Part shown: positions 8,232-15,296 of the stretch, piece by piece
Layout: each line of letters opens with the position of its first letter
Numbering within the stretch: the stretch's first letter is position 1
IMG/VR virus record: IMGVR_UViG_3300035703_000283
Coordinates: 1 to 33,632 of that record
Reading direction: 5' to 3' (one strand)
From: a virus
DNA: 33,632 nt
The notes under the pieces: model-generated
Told to the model about the DNA's origin: nothing
The model's database searches: none
Seen by the model: the letters and a program-made list of their open reading frames with translations, nothing else
Made by a program: the position numbers and the translations under genes

Positions 8232-8277
8232 GGGGCGGGACGAAACACGCAGGGTCGTCCCGCCCCGCTTACTTTTT
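8232..8277 (+). terminator. Rho-independent terminator after capsid gene
   Basis: A perfect 12-base-pair stem (GGGGCGGGACGA at 8232-8243 with TCGTCCCGCCCC at 8255-8266) and an 11-base loop are followed by a T-rich stretch ending TTTTT at 8273-8277. This is the best terminator in the window and marks the end of the head transcription unit. Confidence 0.9.
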
Positions 8278-8306
8278 CAACCTGCGTACCTGCGAAGGAG
8301 GACATT

Positions 8307-9608
8307 GTGAATGGTCGTCGTGATAAAGGGCGTTCCCGTCGAGTTGCCGGAGCCGGAGGCGATCCTGCTGTTGCAGCGGGGTCTAGCGCACTTGCCAGAA
8401 CTGTCAGTTACCGATCCGAGGACTCGTGCCGAATCCTCTGGTACTCGAACGCCCCGTGGACGTCGACAGGGTACGGGCAGCAAACCGCGCAAGCCGTCTC
8501 AAGGCTCACGCAGCAAGGCCACGAAGTCGCAGTCCACGCCATGTACGGACTTGAAGGTGCGCCGTCAACGTGGAACGGCATAAAGATTTATCCACGCGGC
8601 TTGTCTGCGTACAGTGACGATATCATTGTTGCGCATTGGATGGAGTGGACTCACGCCACCAAACTGCCGAAATTGTTGATGACTTTGTTTGATGTGTGGG
8701 TGTTGAAAGCCCCAAATCTGGACAAGATTCCGAACATTGCGTCGTGGGTTCCGATTGATCATCAGCCTTGTCCACCTGCTGTGGCGGAGTGGTGTCAACG
8801 CCCGAATGTATTGCCGATTGCGATGTCGCAGTTTGGTCAACGGATGTTGGAACAGTTGGGGATTCGTAGCGTTTATGTTCCGCATGGTATTGAGGATGTG
8901 TTCAAGCCCACTCCGTCGCTGTCTGATGCGAATGGCAAGCAAGTCACGGGCCGTCAAATCATGGGCATCGAGGACGACAAGTTTGTTGTGATGATGACTG
9001 CGGCGAACAAAGGTGTTGTTCCATCGCGTAAGGCGTTCGCCGAAAACTTTATGGCGTTCGCCATGTTTGCTGCGGATCATCCCGACGCGGTGCTTTACAT
9101 GCATTCTGAGGCGACCGGCGCGATGGGCGGCATTGACCTGAACGCTTTGGCGACTGCGTGTGGAATCAAGGACGAGCAGATCAAGTGGGCTGACCCATAC
9201 ATCTATCGTCAGGGGTTCCCGAATAAGGCTTTGGCTGCCATGTATTCGGGGGCTGATGTGCTGTTGGCGTCGTCGATGGGTGAGGGGTTTGGCATCCCAG
9301 TTGTGGAGGCGCAGGCTTGCGGCACAAGGGTGATTGTCTCGAACTTCACCGCTCAGCCGGAGTTGGTTGGGGATGGGTGGCTTGTGGATGGGCAGCCTTG
9401 GTGGGATGCGGCCCAGCGGTCGTGGTTCTTCACCCCGTCAGTGCCCAGCATCCTGAATGCCCTCAGGGGCGCGTATGAGGCCCCTAGGAGCCGTTCTGAG
9501 AAGGCCATTGCTCATGCTCGGGGGTATGAGGCGGATCATGTGTTTGAGGCTTTCTGGAAGCCCGCCATGAAGGAGATCGCCGAGTGGTGTCGCACATCCC
9601 AACGCTGA
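8307..9608 (+). CDS. Glycosyltransferase, GT-B fold (GT4-like)
   Basis: Transfers a sugar from an activated donor. Glycosyltransferase similarity starts near residue 41 (RILWYSNAPWTSTGYGQQT) and continues through GHEVAVHAMYGLEG, VPIDHQPCPPAV, YVPHGIEDVFKP and a C-terminal donor-site block EGFGIPVVEAQACGTRVI (about residues 326-345), typical of GT4. The only in-frame start is GTG 8307, which forces about 40 non-homologous residues at the front. It lies only 4 bases from the ribosome site, whereas ATG 8311 in another frame has the better 8-base spacing. The true start, or a frameshift, is unresolved. First of four sugar-transfer genes; substrate unknown, probably a virion protein. Confidence 0.88.
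   Translation: MNGRRDKGRSRRVAGAGGDPAVAAGSSALARTVSYRSEDSCRILWYSNAPWTSTGYGQQTAQAVSRLTQQGHEVAVHAMYGLEGAPSTWNGIKIYPRGLSAYSDDIIVAHWMEWTHATKLPKLLMTLFDVWVLKAPNLDKIPNIASWVPIDHQPCPPAVAEWCQRPNVLPIAMSQFGQRMLEQLGIRSVYVPHGIEDVFKPTPSLSDANGKQVTGRQIMGIEDDKFVVMMTAANKGVVPSRKAFAENFMAFAMFAADHPDAVLYMHSEATGAMGGIDLNALATACGIKDEQIKWADPYIYRQGFPNKALAAMYSGADVLLASSMGEGFGIPVVEAQACGTRVIVSNFTAQPELVGDGWLVDGQPWWDAAQRSWFFTPSVPSILNALRGAYEAPRSRSEKAIAHARGYEADHVFEAFWKPAMKEIAEWCRTSQR
8311..8583 (+). CDS. Overlapping small ORF, plausible real N-terminus
   Basis: Runs in a different frame inside the 5' end of the glycosyltransferase gene. Its ATG is 8 bases after AAGGAGGA (8295-8302), the ideal distance. The first 40 residues look like a genuine small phage domain (IKGVPVELPEPEAILLLQRG, then LAHLPEL). 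After about 8425 it turns into a Ser/Arg/Lys-rich sequence that is probably only the shadow of the glycosyltransferase frame. It may be a separate overlapping gene, the true N-terminus joined to the glycosyltransferase by a -1 shift, or the result of a sequencing indel. Confidence 0.45.
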   Translation: MVVVIKGVPVELPEPEAILLLQRGLAHLPELSVTDPRTRAESSGTRTPRGRRQGTGSKPRKPSQGSRSKATKSQSTPCTDLKVRRQRGTA

Positions 9609-10240
9609 TCGTCCCGGTGCTCGCCGAGCACCAGCGGCTCAACACAATGCTCGCTTCCCTCGGGCATGTCGAGGTGCGTAACTTGATTGTGATTGACAAC
9701 GGCAACGACCCCGACTTCATCCTTTCCTGCAATAATGTGCAGAATCTGTGGTTCTGGCGGATGCCGTCCAATCTCGGAGTGGCAGCCTCTTGGAATCTGG
9801 GGATCAAAGCGACACCGTTCAGCGCTGGCTGGATGATCGTCGGCTTCGACGTCACCTTCGGGGAAGGCGCAGTCGAGGAGTTTCTGAGCTTGTGTGAACC
9901 AGGCAATCTGGTGCTTGGCGGGAAACCTGAGTGGACTTGTGTGTGGATCGGCTCAGATGTCGTCAAGCAGGTTGGCCTGTTTCACGAAGGGTATCATCCC
10001 GCCTATTTTGAGGACAACGATTACCAGATGCGTGTGGAGGCCCACGGGCTGCCTGTCGTGCGGTCGATGGCGAACATCATGCACCGCAACTCGTCCACTC
10101 TCAAATCGTCTGACGAATACCAGCAACGCAACGCGCACACCTTTGCGGCAAATCACAAACTGTTTCAGGAACGGTGGGCCAACGGCGTCCCCGAATCTGA
10201 CTGGTCATTACAACGGAGGCTTGATCTTTCATGGGATTGA
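9584..10240 (+). CDS. Glycosyltransferase, GT-A fold (GT2-like)
   Basis: A 218-residue protein with the layout of a small family-2-like sugar transferase: strand LIVPVLAEHQRL at 8-19, LIVIDNGND at 34-42, and the nucleotide-binding-region motif PSNLGVAASWNLGI at 61-74. VGFDV follows at 86-90 where the metal-binding Asp is expected, and FEDNDYQMRVEAHG sits near 142-155. The canonical DxD is reduced to FDV, so metal coordination may be altered. GTG 9584 (or 9587) overlaps the preceding gene by 25 bases and has AAGGAGA upstream. Likely acts with its three neighbours. Confidence 0.82.
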   Translation: MVSHIPTLIVPVLAEHQRLNTMLASLGHVEVRNLIVIDNGNDPDFILSCNNVQNLWFWRMPSNLGVAASWNLGIKATPFSAGWMIVGFDVTFGEGAVEEFLSLCEPGNLVLGGKPEWTCVWIGSDVVKQVGLFHEGYHPAYFEDNDYQMRVEAHGLPVVRSMANIMHRNSSTLKSSDEYQQRNAHTFAANHKLFQERWANGVPESDWSLQRRLDLSWD

Positions 10241-10971
10241 TCTACGACGGAGTGCTCTACAACGGTGAGCAGGACATTCTGGAATGCCGGTTGTACGAAC
10301 TGTCAAGCACGGTTGACAAGTTCATCGTCATCGAAGGGGACAAGACCTTCACCGGGAAGCCGAAGGAACGTGCGCCTCGGGAACGGTTCGCTCAATGGGC
10401 AGATCAGATCATTTGGCTGGACTACGAAACCCCGACAGCCTCTATCGCATGGCAGGTGGAAGCAGATACACGCAACCATCTGTTCGTCGCAGCACTACAG
10501 GTTGGGGTGCAGCCGGATGATGTCATCACAATCTGTGACACTGACGAGATTTGGTCACCGTGGATGGCTCGCAAATTCAAGGAAGGCATCCACAGTGTCA
10601 CCATGCGCCACCTCGCCATGAGCGTCCACTGGGAACTCCCCTTCGAGTTGACCTGTGTTGGCGGCCCATTTGGTCACATGGGCGACCAGGCCGACAACAT
10701 TCGACGCAACCGAGAAACCTACCCGAAACTGTACGGCGGCTGGCATGTCTCATGGATGGGCGGCCCAGAATGGTGCGCTAACAAGATTCGCCAGTTCTCG
10801 CATCAGGAACTCAACACAGGTGACGTTGACGCGAAGATGCACCGCTGTTTCACCGAAGGCTTATTCGTGCGAGACGAACGATACAACGAGGTGGAAATCA
10901 CCGAGGACTGGCCGCGATGGATCGTGGATAACAAGCACCCTGAGTCGTGGGTATGGCGTCGATCCGTCTAG
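10231..10971 (+). CDS. Glycosyltransferase family 17-like
   Basis: A 246-residue protein that matches family 17 sugar transferases along its length: IYDGVLYNGEQDILECRLYEL at the N-terminus, VDKFIVIEGDKTFTGKPK at 28-45, RNHLFVAAL, DVITICDTDEIW with a DxD at 103-105, and a C-terminal GGWHVSWMGG. Family 17 includes beta-1,4-N-acetylglucosaminyltransferases; the phage substrate cannot be told. The ATG overlaps the previous stop by 10 bases. Codon use turns distinctly C/A-rich from here on compared with the first glycosyltransferase, which suggests a separate origin. Confidence 0.85.
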   Translation: MGLIYDGVLYNGEQDILECRLYELSSTVDKFIVIEGDKTFTGKPKERAPRERFAQWADQIIWLDYETPTASIAWQVEADTRNHLFVAALQVGVQPDDVITICDTDEIWSPWMARKFKEGIHSVTMRHLAMSVHWELPFELTCVGGPFGHMGDQADNIRRNRETYPKLYGGWHVSWMGGPEWCANKIRQFSHQELNTGDVDAKMHRCFTEGLFVRDERYNEVEITEDWPRWIVDNKHPESWVWRRSV

Positions 10972-11834
10972 CAGTCATCTGTCCAGCGAACGCTGTCACC
11001 GGCGGCCCTGAAGCGCTACATCAATTGGTTGACGCAGCCAATCTGATCAAGCCAGGAAGCGCAGCCATCTGCTACGTCCCCTACAAACAGCAGCACACCA
11101 TTCCGCAGCCCTATCGGCACTACAACATCCCGATCATCCAGAAGCATGAGATCCCTGCTGACGCTTTGGTGGTGCTGCCCGAGATCTGGCCTGAGTATGC
11201 CTACGAGTTCCAGCAGCGTTGCGCACTGTGGTGGCTGTCGGTCGACAACTTCGCCACCCACGGCCAGTCAGACATCAGCCGAATCGACCTCAACCTCTGT
11301 CAATCCCACTACGCCTACCAACACACCGCCCATTTCCCGCAGCCACGGATGATGCTCACCGACTACATCAACACACCCATGATCAAAGACAGTCGCAGAT
11401 ACAACCAGATCGTCCTCAATCCAGCCAAGAACGCCGGTCTTCTCGGGGCGTTCCAGGCAACCACCCGTCACCCCATCATTGAACTGCGAAACCTAGACCG
11501 CTACGGGGTGGCCCGAACCTTCACCGAATCCTCCATCTACATTGATTTCGGACGTCACCCAGGCAGAGACAGACCCCCACGCGAAGCAGCCCAAAACGGG
11601 TGCGTTGTATTCTCCACAACCCACGGAGCGGCAGGTCACCCACAAGACATGCCCCTTGACGACTGGTTCTTTTTCCGCACCATTGACGAACTGCACGACA
11701 AGGTGAATTACCTGTTCAGCAGCAAACAGGCACTCAAAGAAGCCGACCAAAAACAAGCCCCCTATCGGGCCTGGATAGGCGAACAGAAAAACGTGTTCAT
11801 CAACGAAGTCGGCGAACTTTTCGCCACCCTGTAA
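10953..11834 (+). CDS. Putative glycosyltransferase-like protein (GT-B)
   Basis: A 293-residue protein. RLAVICPANAVTGGPEALHQLVDAAN at the start is a GT-B style N-terminal loop and helix. The C-terminal part (SSIYIDFGRHPGRDRPPREAAQNG followed by CVVFSTTHGAAG) has the position and character of a donor-binding site. The central NLCQSHYAYQH resembles loops before the hinge. It lacks a clear ExxE, so family assignment is loose. ATG 10953 is preferred over GTG 10947. Fourth and last of the sugar block, overlapping the preceding gene by 19 bases. Confidence 0.68.
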   Translation: MASIRLAVICPANAVTGGPEALHQLVDAANLIKPGSAAICYVPYKQQHTIPQPYRHYNIPIIQKHEIPADALVVLPEIWPEYAYEFQQRCALWWLSVDNFATHGQSDISRIDLNLCQSHYAYQHTAHFPQPRMMLTDYINTPMIKDSRRYNQIVLNPAKNAGLLGAFQATTRHPIIELRNLDRYGVARTFTESSIYIDFGRHPGRDRPPREAAQNGCVVFSTTHGAAGHPQDMPLDDWFFFRTIDELHDKVNYLFSSKQALKEADQKQAPYRAWIGEQKNVFINEVGELFATL

Positions 11835-11853
11835 GCACACAAACCACAACGAG

Positions 11854-11859
11854 TAGACT
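11854..11859 (+). promoter_or_regulatory. Possible leaderless -10 element (TAGACT)
   Basis: TAGACT lies 9 bases before ATG 11869, with no Shine-Dalgarno and no clear -35. It is followed by CAGAAC, similar to the bases after TAGAGT at 14519 and TACAGT at 23297. It would restart transcription of the connector and tail genes after the sugar block. Confidence 0.35.
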
Positions 11860-11868
11860 CAGAACGCA

Positions 11869-12489
11869 ATGACCAACTACGCAACCCTCAACGAAGTCAA
11901 GGCCACCATGCGTATCGGCACAGCCGACACAGCCGACGACGCACTATTGAACAACTGCATCGGGGCTGCCTCCCGGCTCATTGACGGCTACGCCAACCGC
12001 CAATTCTGGACAACCGGCACAGCCACCGCCCGCATCTTCACAGCACAAGACGCATACATTTGCGAAGTCGACGACATCGCCACTACCACAGGACTCATCC
12101 TCAAAACATCATCAATGGCAGACGGCGTCTTTGACACGACATGGGCGACCACCGACTACCAGTTGGAACCCCTCAACGGAGTCCTTGATGGCCTCAACTG
12201 GGTCTACACAAAGATGCGCGCAGTCGGCGACTACCTGTTCCCCAACGTGAACTCTAACTACGGATCGCAAGCACTCGTCCAAGTCACCGCCCAATGGGGC
12301 TGGTCGTACACGCCGGAGCCGATCAAACAAGCCTGCATCCTGCAAGCATCACGCATCTTCAAGCGGTACGACTCACCCCTCGGTGTCGCAGGATTCGGAG
12401 ACCTAGGAGCCATCCGAGTCTCCCGATTCCTTGACCCCGATGTGGCACAGTTGGTTGAGCCGTACCGAAGAATGCGGATGTTCGCATGA
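11869..12489 (+). CDS. Head-tail connector (HK97 gp6-like)
   Basis: Forms the ring below the portal that extends the DNA channel. The 206-residue protein shows the adaptor pattern: YATLNEVKATMRI at the start, DDALLNNCIGAASRLIDGYANRQFW, a beta hairpin insertion in the middle, and QVTAQWGWSYTPEPIKQACILQASRIFKR as the C-terminal helix, ending with DPDVAQLVEPYRR. It opens the neck and tail block after a short gap and overlaps the next gene by 4 bases (ATGA). Confidence 0.85.
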   Translation: MTNYATLNEVKATMRIGTADTADDALLNNCIGAASRLIDGYANRQFWTTGTATARIFTAQDAYICEVDDIATTTGLILKTSSMADGVFDTTWATTDYQLEPLNGVLDGLNWVYTKMRAVGDYLFPNVNSNYGSQALVQVTAQWGWSYTPEPIKQACILQASRIFKRYDSPLGVAGFGDLGAIRVSRFLDPDVAQLVEPYRRMRMFA

Positions 12490-12893
12490 CCGCCACAGTC
12501 AGCCAAGTCAAAGACGCCCTCAAAGCAGCAGTCGCCACAGTCTCAGGTCTGCGGGTATTTGATTACCAGCCAGATGGAGTCAACCCACCGTTTGCCTTCC
12601 CGACGCTGGACGAAATCACCTATCACGGGGCGATGGGGGCAGGCAACGTCGTTCACCGCTTCACCATCACGGTTGTGGTTCAGAGAGTCTCGGAACGCAC
12701 CGCCCAGGACAAACTTGACCAATATCTGTCCTATGGTGGGAACCAGTCAATTCGTGCTGCGATTGAGGCTGACCGCACCCTCGGTGGTGTCGTTCAGGAT
12801 GTGATCGTCACAGGGGCAACCAACATCACCAACATTGATGCGAACGACACCCTGTATCTGACAGTTGATTTCCAATGCCTCGTCTATGCTTGA
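12486..12893 (+). CDS. Tail terminator-like / tail completion protein
   Basis: A 135-residue alpha/beta protein: an N-terminal helix (VSQVKDALKAAVATVSGLRVFDYQPDG), strands around TFRV-like FTITVVVQRV, a helix AQDKLDQYLSYGGNQSIRAAIE, then paired strands ending TLYLTVDFQCLVYA. Length, fold pattern and position (after connector, before major tail protein) fit a tail terminator that caps the tail and joins it to the head. Head closure protein is the alternative. Confidence 0.65.
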   Translation: MTATVSQVKDALKAAVATVSGLRVFDYQPDGVNPPFAFPTLDEITYHGAMGAGNVVHRFTITVVVQRVSERTAQDKLDQYLSYGGNQSIRAAIEADRTLGGVVQDVIVTGATNITNIDANDTLYLTVDFQCLVYA

Positions 12894-12897
12894 TGCA

Positions 12898-13089
12898 ATG
12901 AGTGCCATCAAGTATGAGGTTTGTGGGCCGTTCCCGGTCACAGGTGTTGCACCTGGCGGTTTCGTGGACGGTTCGGGCATTGACAATGTAGGCTTGCTGA
13001 TTGACGCAGGGCTGCTCAAGCCAGTCGTCAAACCGGCAGTCACAACCAAGAAATCGACCAAGCCCGAACAGGCAGGAGAAGAAGAATAA
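12898..13089 (+). CDS. Small conserved-looking neck/tail protein
   Basis: A 63-residue protein whose core reads PFPVTGVAPGGFVDGSG then VGLLIDAGLLKPV, ending in a Lys/Glu-rich tail. Similar glycine-loop small proteins sit in neck regions of other phages, but I do not know the function. ATG 12886 in the same frame is an alternative start. The stop overlaps the ATG of the major tail protein (TAATG), so the two are probably coupled. Confidence 0.55.
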   Translation: MSAIKYEVCGPFPVTGVAPGGFVDGSGIDNVGLLIDAGLLKPVVKPAVTTKKSTKPEQAGEEE

Positions 13090-13499
13090 TGGCAAAGCTC
13101 GTCCTCAAAGATGTCAACGTTGTCTTCAACGGAACCGACATCAGCTCGAATGTTGCTTCAGTCTCGCTCGTTTCGAGTGCCGCCGAAGTACCGACCACCG
13201 CGTTCGGAAACTCGGCAATCACCCGCGTCTCGGGGTTGATTGACAACTCGGTGACGTTCTCCATTCACAACGACTACAACGCCATTGACGGTCTGTTTTT
13301 CCCGCTCGTCGGTTCCACTGCTGTGACCTGCACGATCAAGCCGAACGGAACTGCTGCCGCCTCCACGGCAAACCCCAGTTACACCTTCTCGGTGCTCGTG
13401 ACGGAGTGGCAGGCTGTGAACGGAGCGGTTGGCGAGTTGGCAACTGCCGACGTAACCTTCCCAATCTCGGGCGCAATCACCAAGTCAACTGGAGCCTGA
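13089..13499 (+). CDS. Major tail protein
   Basis: Forms the tail tube. The 136-residue all-beta protein (LVLKDVNVVFNGTDIS, SVSLVSSAAEVPTTAF, ASPSYTF-like PSYTFSVLV, GELATADVTFPISGAI) has the tail-tube pattern of a long N-terminal strand followed by a sandwich. It is short for the class, with no C-terminal immunoglobulin-like domain. Position between tail terminator and the frameshifting chaperone is diagnostic. It is followed by a good GGAGGT site for the chaperone. Confidence 0.85.
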   Translation: MAKLVLKDVNVVFNGTDISSNVASVSLVSSAAEVPTTAFGNSAITRVSGLIDNSVTFSIHNDYNAIDGLFFPLVGSTAVTCTIKPNGTAAASTANPSYTFSVLVTEWQAVNGAVGELATADVTFPISGAITKSTGA

Positions 13500-13531
13500 T
13501 CTCACATACACTCACCCTGCGGAGGTAACAA

Positions 13532-13816
13532 GTGAAATTCGCATTATTGATCCACGGAACTGACGGGACACCCCGCAAGTCTGTTGCAGAGTTTGCTGAC
13601 TTCATCAAGTTTGAGGAAGTTCACAACATCTCAATGGCGAAGATTGAGGACAACCTCAAGGTTCGTGATCTGGCATGGCTTGGTTGGCATTCAGAGAAAC
13701 GGCGTGGGAAAACTGCGCTGTCATTCGACGCATGGATTGAGACGGTTGAAAGCATCGCCATTGATTCTGGGGAGGAACCGATCGTCCCTTTGGAGAAAAC
13801 TCAGCCCACTGGTTGA
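13532..13816 (+). CDS. Tail assembly chaperone, short form (G-like)
   Basis: Binds the tape measure during tail assembly and is not in the final virion, by analogy with lambda G. The 94-residue protein starts at GTG 13532 after GGAGGT. Its helical middle (SVAEFADFIKFEEVHN, KVRDLAWLGWHS, ALSFDAWIETVESIAI) is typical. The reading frame closes at 13816, inside the longer frameshifted product. The gene sits just before the tape measure region, the conserved location. Confidence 0.85.
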   Translation: MKFALLIHGTDGTPRKSVAEFADFIKFEEVHNISMAKIEDNLKVRDLAWLGWHSEKRRGKTALSFDAWIETVESIAIDSGEEPIVPLEKTQPTG

Positions 13817-13953
13817 TTGCCTATTTGGCATGCGAGACGGGCATTGCTCCGTCAGCATTGTTGGCTGAGTCACCACGGATGTTGTATTCAATGCAGAAGT
13901 ATTTGCATTGGCGTTTCGTGAAGCAGAATCCGTCCACGCCCTACAATCAGTAA
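13532..13953 (+). CDS. Tail assembly chaperone, -1 frameshifted long form (GT-like)
   Basis: Predicted 140-residue fusion: codons from GTG 13532 through TTG 13790-13792, then a -1 slip so that decoding resumes at GGA 13792 and stops at TAA 13951-13953. The added 53 residues read GENSAHWLIAYLACETGIA and onward, with SPRMLYSMQKYLHWRF. This is a well-behaved helical segment of the kind found in the T part of such chaperones. It has no start codon or ribosome site of its own and exactly fills the gap up to the next gene (GTG 13955). In lambda-like phages the long form recruits tail tube subunits to the tape measure. Confidence 0.85.
13786..13792 (+). promoter_or_regulatory. CCCTTTG slippery heptamer for -1 frameshift
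   Basis: In the chaperone frame this reads C CCT TTG, a full X XXY YYZ slippery heptamer. A slip lets the P-site Pro tRNA re-pair with CCC and the A-site Leu tRNA move onto TTT. It lies 21 bases before the zero-frame stop, within the window (13765-13816) where both frames are open. Confidence 0.75.
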
Positions 13954-13954
13954 C

Positions 13955-14515
13955 GTGGCAATCCGTACACGCACATCGTCTGGTGCTGGCGTTGTCGGTC
14001 GTGCCGGAGAGGTTGCGTTCTACGTCCCCGGCTTGATGCAGTTTCTCCGTGAAGCATCTCAAGCTAACGACAAATTCAACTATGAGATGCGCATTGCCGC
14101 ACAGAAAGTTGCACAGCATGTGGTCGATCAAGCCAAAAGGAATGCGGCAGGGCAACCGAAGCACGGCCCCAACCGTCCTGGGTCATCCGGGCAGTCACAA
14201 GCTCAGGCTGTGGTCAACGGCTTGAGGGCCAGAAACGACCGCATCCCGACCATCAAGTTGGATCACAAGCGCGGGTTCGTGTCAGCATCCCGGCCCAACC
14301 GTCGTCGAAAGACCAAGGTCACCATGGGCGAAGTGTTCTTCGGAGCCGAGTTTGGTGGTCGCCGCAGGTCGACAACCAAGCAATTCCTTCGGCATCGGGG
14401 TCGCCAAGGCTATTTCTTCTGGCAGGCAGTCAGGGACAAAAAAGAGTTCATTGCCGAGGAATACCAGAACGCCATTGAGCATGTCCTCAAAAAACTTGCC
14501 ATCGGGGCAACATAG
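13955..14515 (+). CDS. HK97 gp10-like head-tail/tail component
   Basis: A 186-residue basic protein. Helix MQFLREASQANDKFNYEMRIAAQKVAQHVVDQAKRNA leads into a strand-rich part, then GEVFFGAEFGGRRR, KQFLRHRGRQGYFFWQAVRD and EEYQNAIEHVLKKL. The AEFG...GYFFW...helix arrangement is typical of HK97 gp10-like proteins, which join head and tail. Placement after the tail chaperone rather than before the tail tube gene is somewhat unusual. GTG 13955 follows directly on the end of the frameshifted chaperone, implying coupled translation. Confidence 0.7.
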   Translation: MAIRTRTSSGAGVVGRAGEVAFYVPGLMQFLREASQANDKFNYEMRIAAQKVAQHVVDQAKRNAAGQPKHGPNRPGSSGQSQAQAVVNGLRARNDRIPTIKLDHKRGFVSASRPNRRRKTKVTMGEVFFGAEFGGRRRSTTKQFLRHRGRQGYFFWQAVRDKKEFIAEEYQNAIEHVLKKLAIGAT

Positions 14516-14524
14516 CCCTAGAGT
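14496..14524 (+). promoter_or_regulatory. Candidate sigma-70-type promoter
   Basis: TTGCCA at 14496-14501 and TAGAGT at 14519-14524 are separated by exactly 17 bases. A transcript would start near 14531, just ahead of AGGAG and the gene at 14545. The -35 lies within the end of the gp10-like gene. Confidence 0.45.
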
Positions 14525-14544
14525 CAACCCAGGAGATGCCCGCC

Positions 14545-15282
14545 ATGCAGATTCCAGTACTAGATCACGTTCGTGCCGTCACGTTCCGGCATGTCACCGA
14601 CACCACCCCGACCCCTTTCGCCGGGTCGTGGGTGCAACTGTGGTCACGCCTCGGATTCCACCAGGCTCACGACTACAAGAAGCAGGGCGGTCTGTGGTCG
14701 CCCGTCGTGTATCAGCCTGGTGCAACTCGTGGCAACTCTGGTGTCCTCGCCATCACCTGCCTTGTCGTGGACATGGACGGTGAAGCGTTTGACCATGCCC
14801 GTCTGGATGGCTTGGAGTGGAACGCTTACACAACTTGGTCTCATCGTGAGGGTGACGAGCATTGGCATCTTGTCATCCCGTTGGACAAGCCTGTGCCTGC
14901 GCACAGGTGGGGTGAGGTCTGGACTCGTTTGCATGAGCGGATCAATGTGGTTGGTGATCCGTCGACCAAAGACCCGGCACGAATGTTCTTCCTGCCCCAG
15001 CATCAGGTTGGGCAACCGTTCGCCTTCAGGTCTGGGTCTGGTGTGCCGTTGGCGACGGAACTGTCCGAGGTGTTCACGATGCCGTCCCGTCAATGGGTGG
15101 CGTCAGTCGGCAAGAATCCTCGTCAGCCCAACAGGTTTGGGTCTAACCACTATCTGTTCTCTGAGGATTGGTGGACGGAGCCTCAGGACTTGTCGCGGTT
15201 TGTTGGTTTGACTGAGCAACAGGTGGCTTCACAATTGTTGCGTGAGTTCTGTGACCTTCGGGAGCGTCTGGCGTTTAGTTAG
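14545..15282 (+). CDS. Primase-polymerase-like (AEP) protein
   Basis: A 245-residue protein lying among tail genes but resembling small primase or replication proteins. It shows CLVVDMDG (a DxD on a strand), AYTTWSHREGDEHWHLVIPLDKPVP with a His on the second strand, and VVGDPSTKDPARMFFLPQ. These correspond in order to the catalytic motifs of archaeo-eukaryotic primase-type proteins; I infer the family from pattern. The C-terminus carries a helical segment (GLTEQQVASQLLREFCDLRERL). ATG 14545 sits 9 bases after AGGAG; ATG 14536 would be too close. A candidate promoter lies immediately upstream. No helicase domain is attached, unlike the gene at 31209. Confidence 0.6.
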   Translation: MQIPVLDHVRAVTFRHVTDTTPTPFAGSWVQLWSRLGFHQAHDYKKQGGLWSPVVYQPGATRGNSGVLAITCLVVDMDGEAFDHARLDGLEWNAYTTWSHREGDEHWHLVIPLDKPVPAHRWGEVWTRLHERINVVGDPSTKDPARMFFLPQHQVGQPFAFRSGSGVPLATELSEVFTMPSRQWVASVGKNPRQPNRFGSNHYLFSEDWWTEPQDLSRFVGLTEQQVASQLLREFCDLRERLAFS

Positions 15283-15288
15283 TAGAAT
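15283..15288 (+). promoter_or_regulatory. Possible leaderless -10 element (TAGAAT)
   Basis: TAGAAT ends 8 bases before ATG 15297 and overlaps the end of the primase-like gene region. There is no Shine-Dalgarno and no clear -35. This is the closest match to TAnnnT with an A/T core among such sites in the tail region. Confidence 0.38.
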
Positions 15289-15296
15289 TTGCGTTC

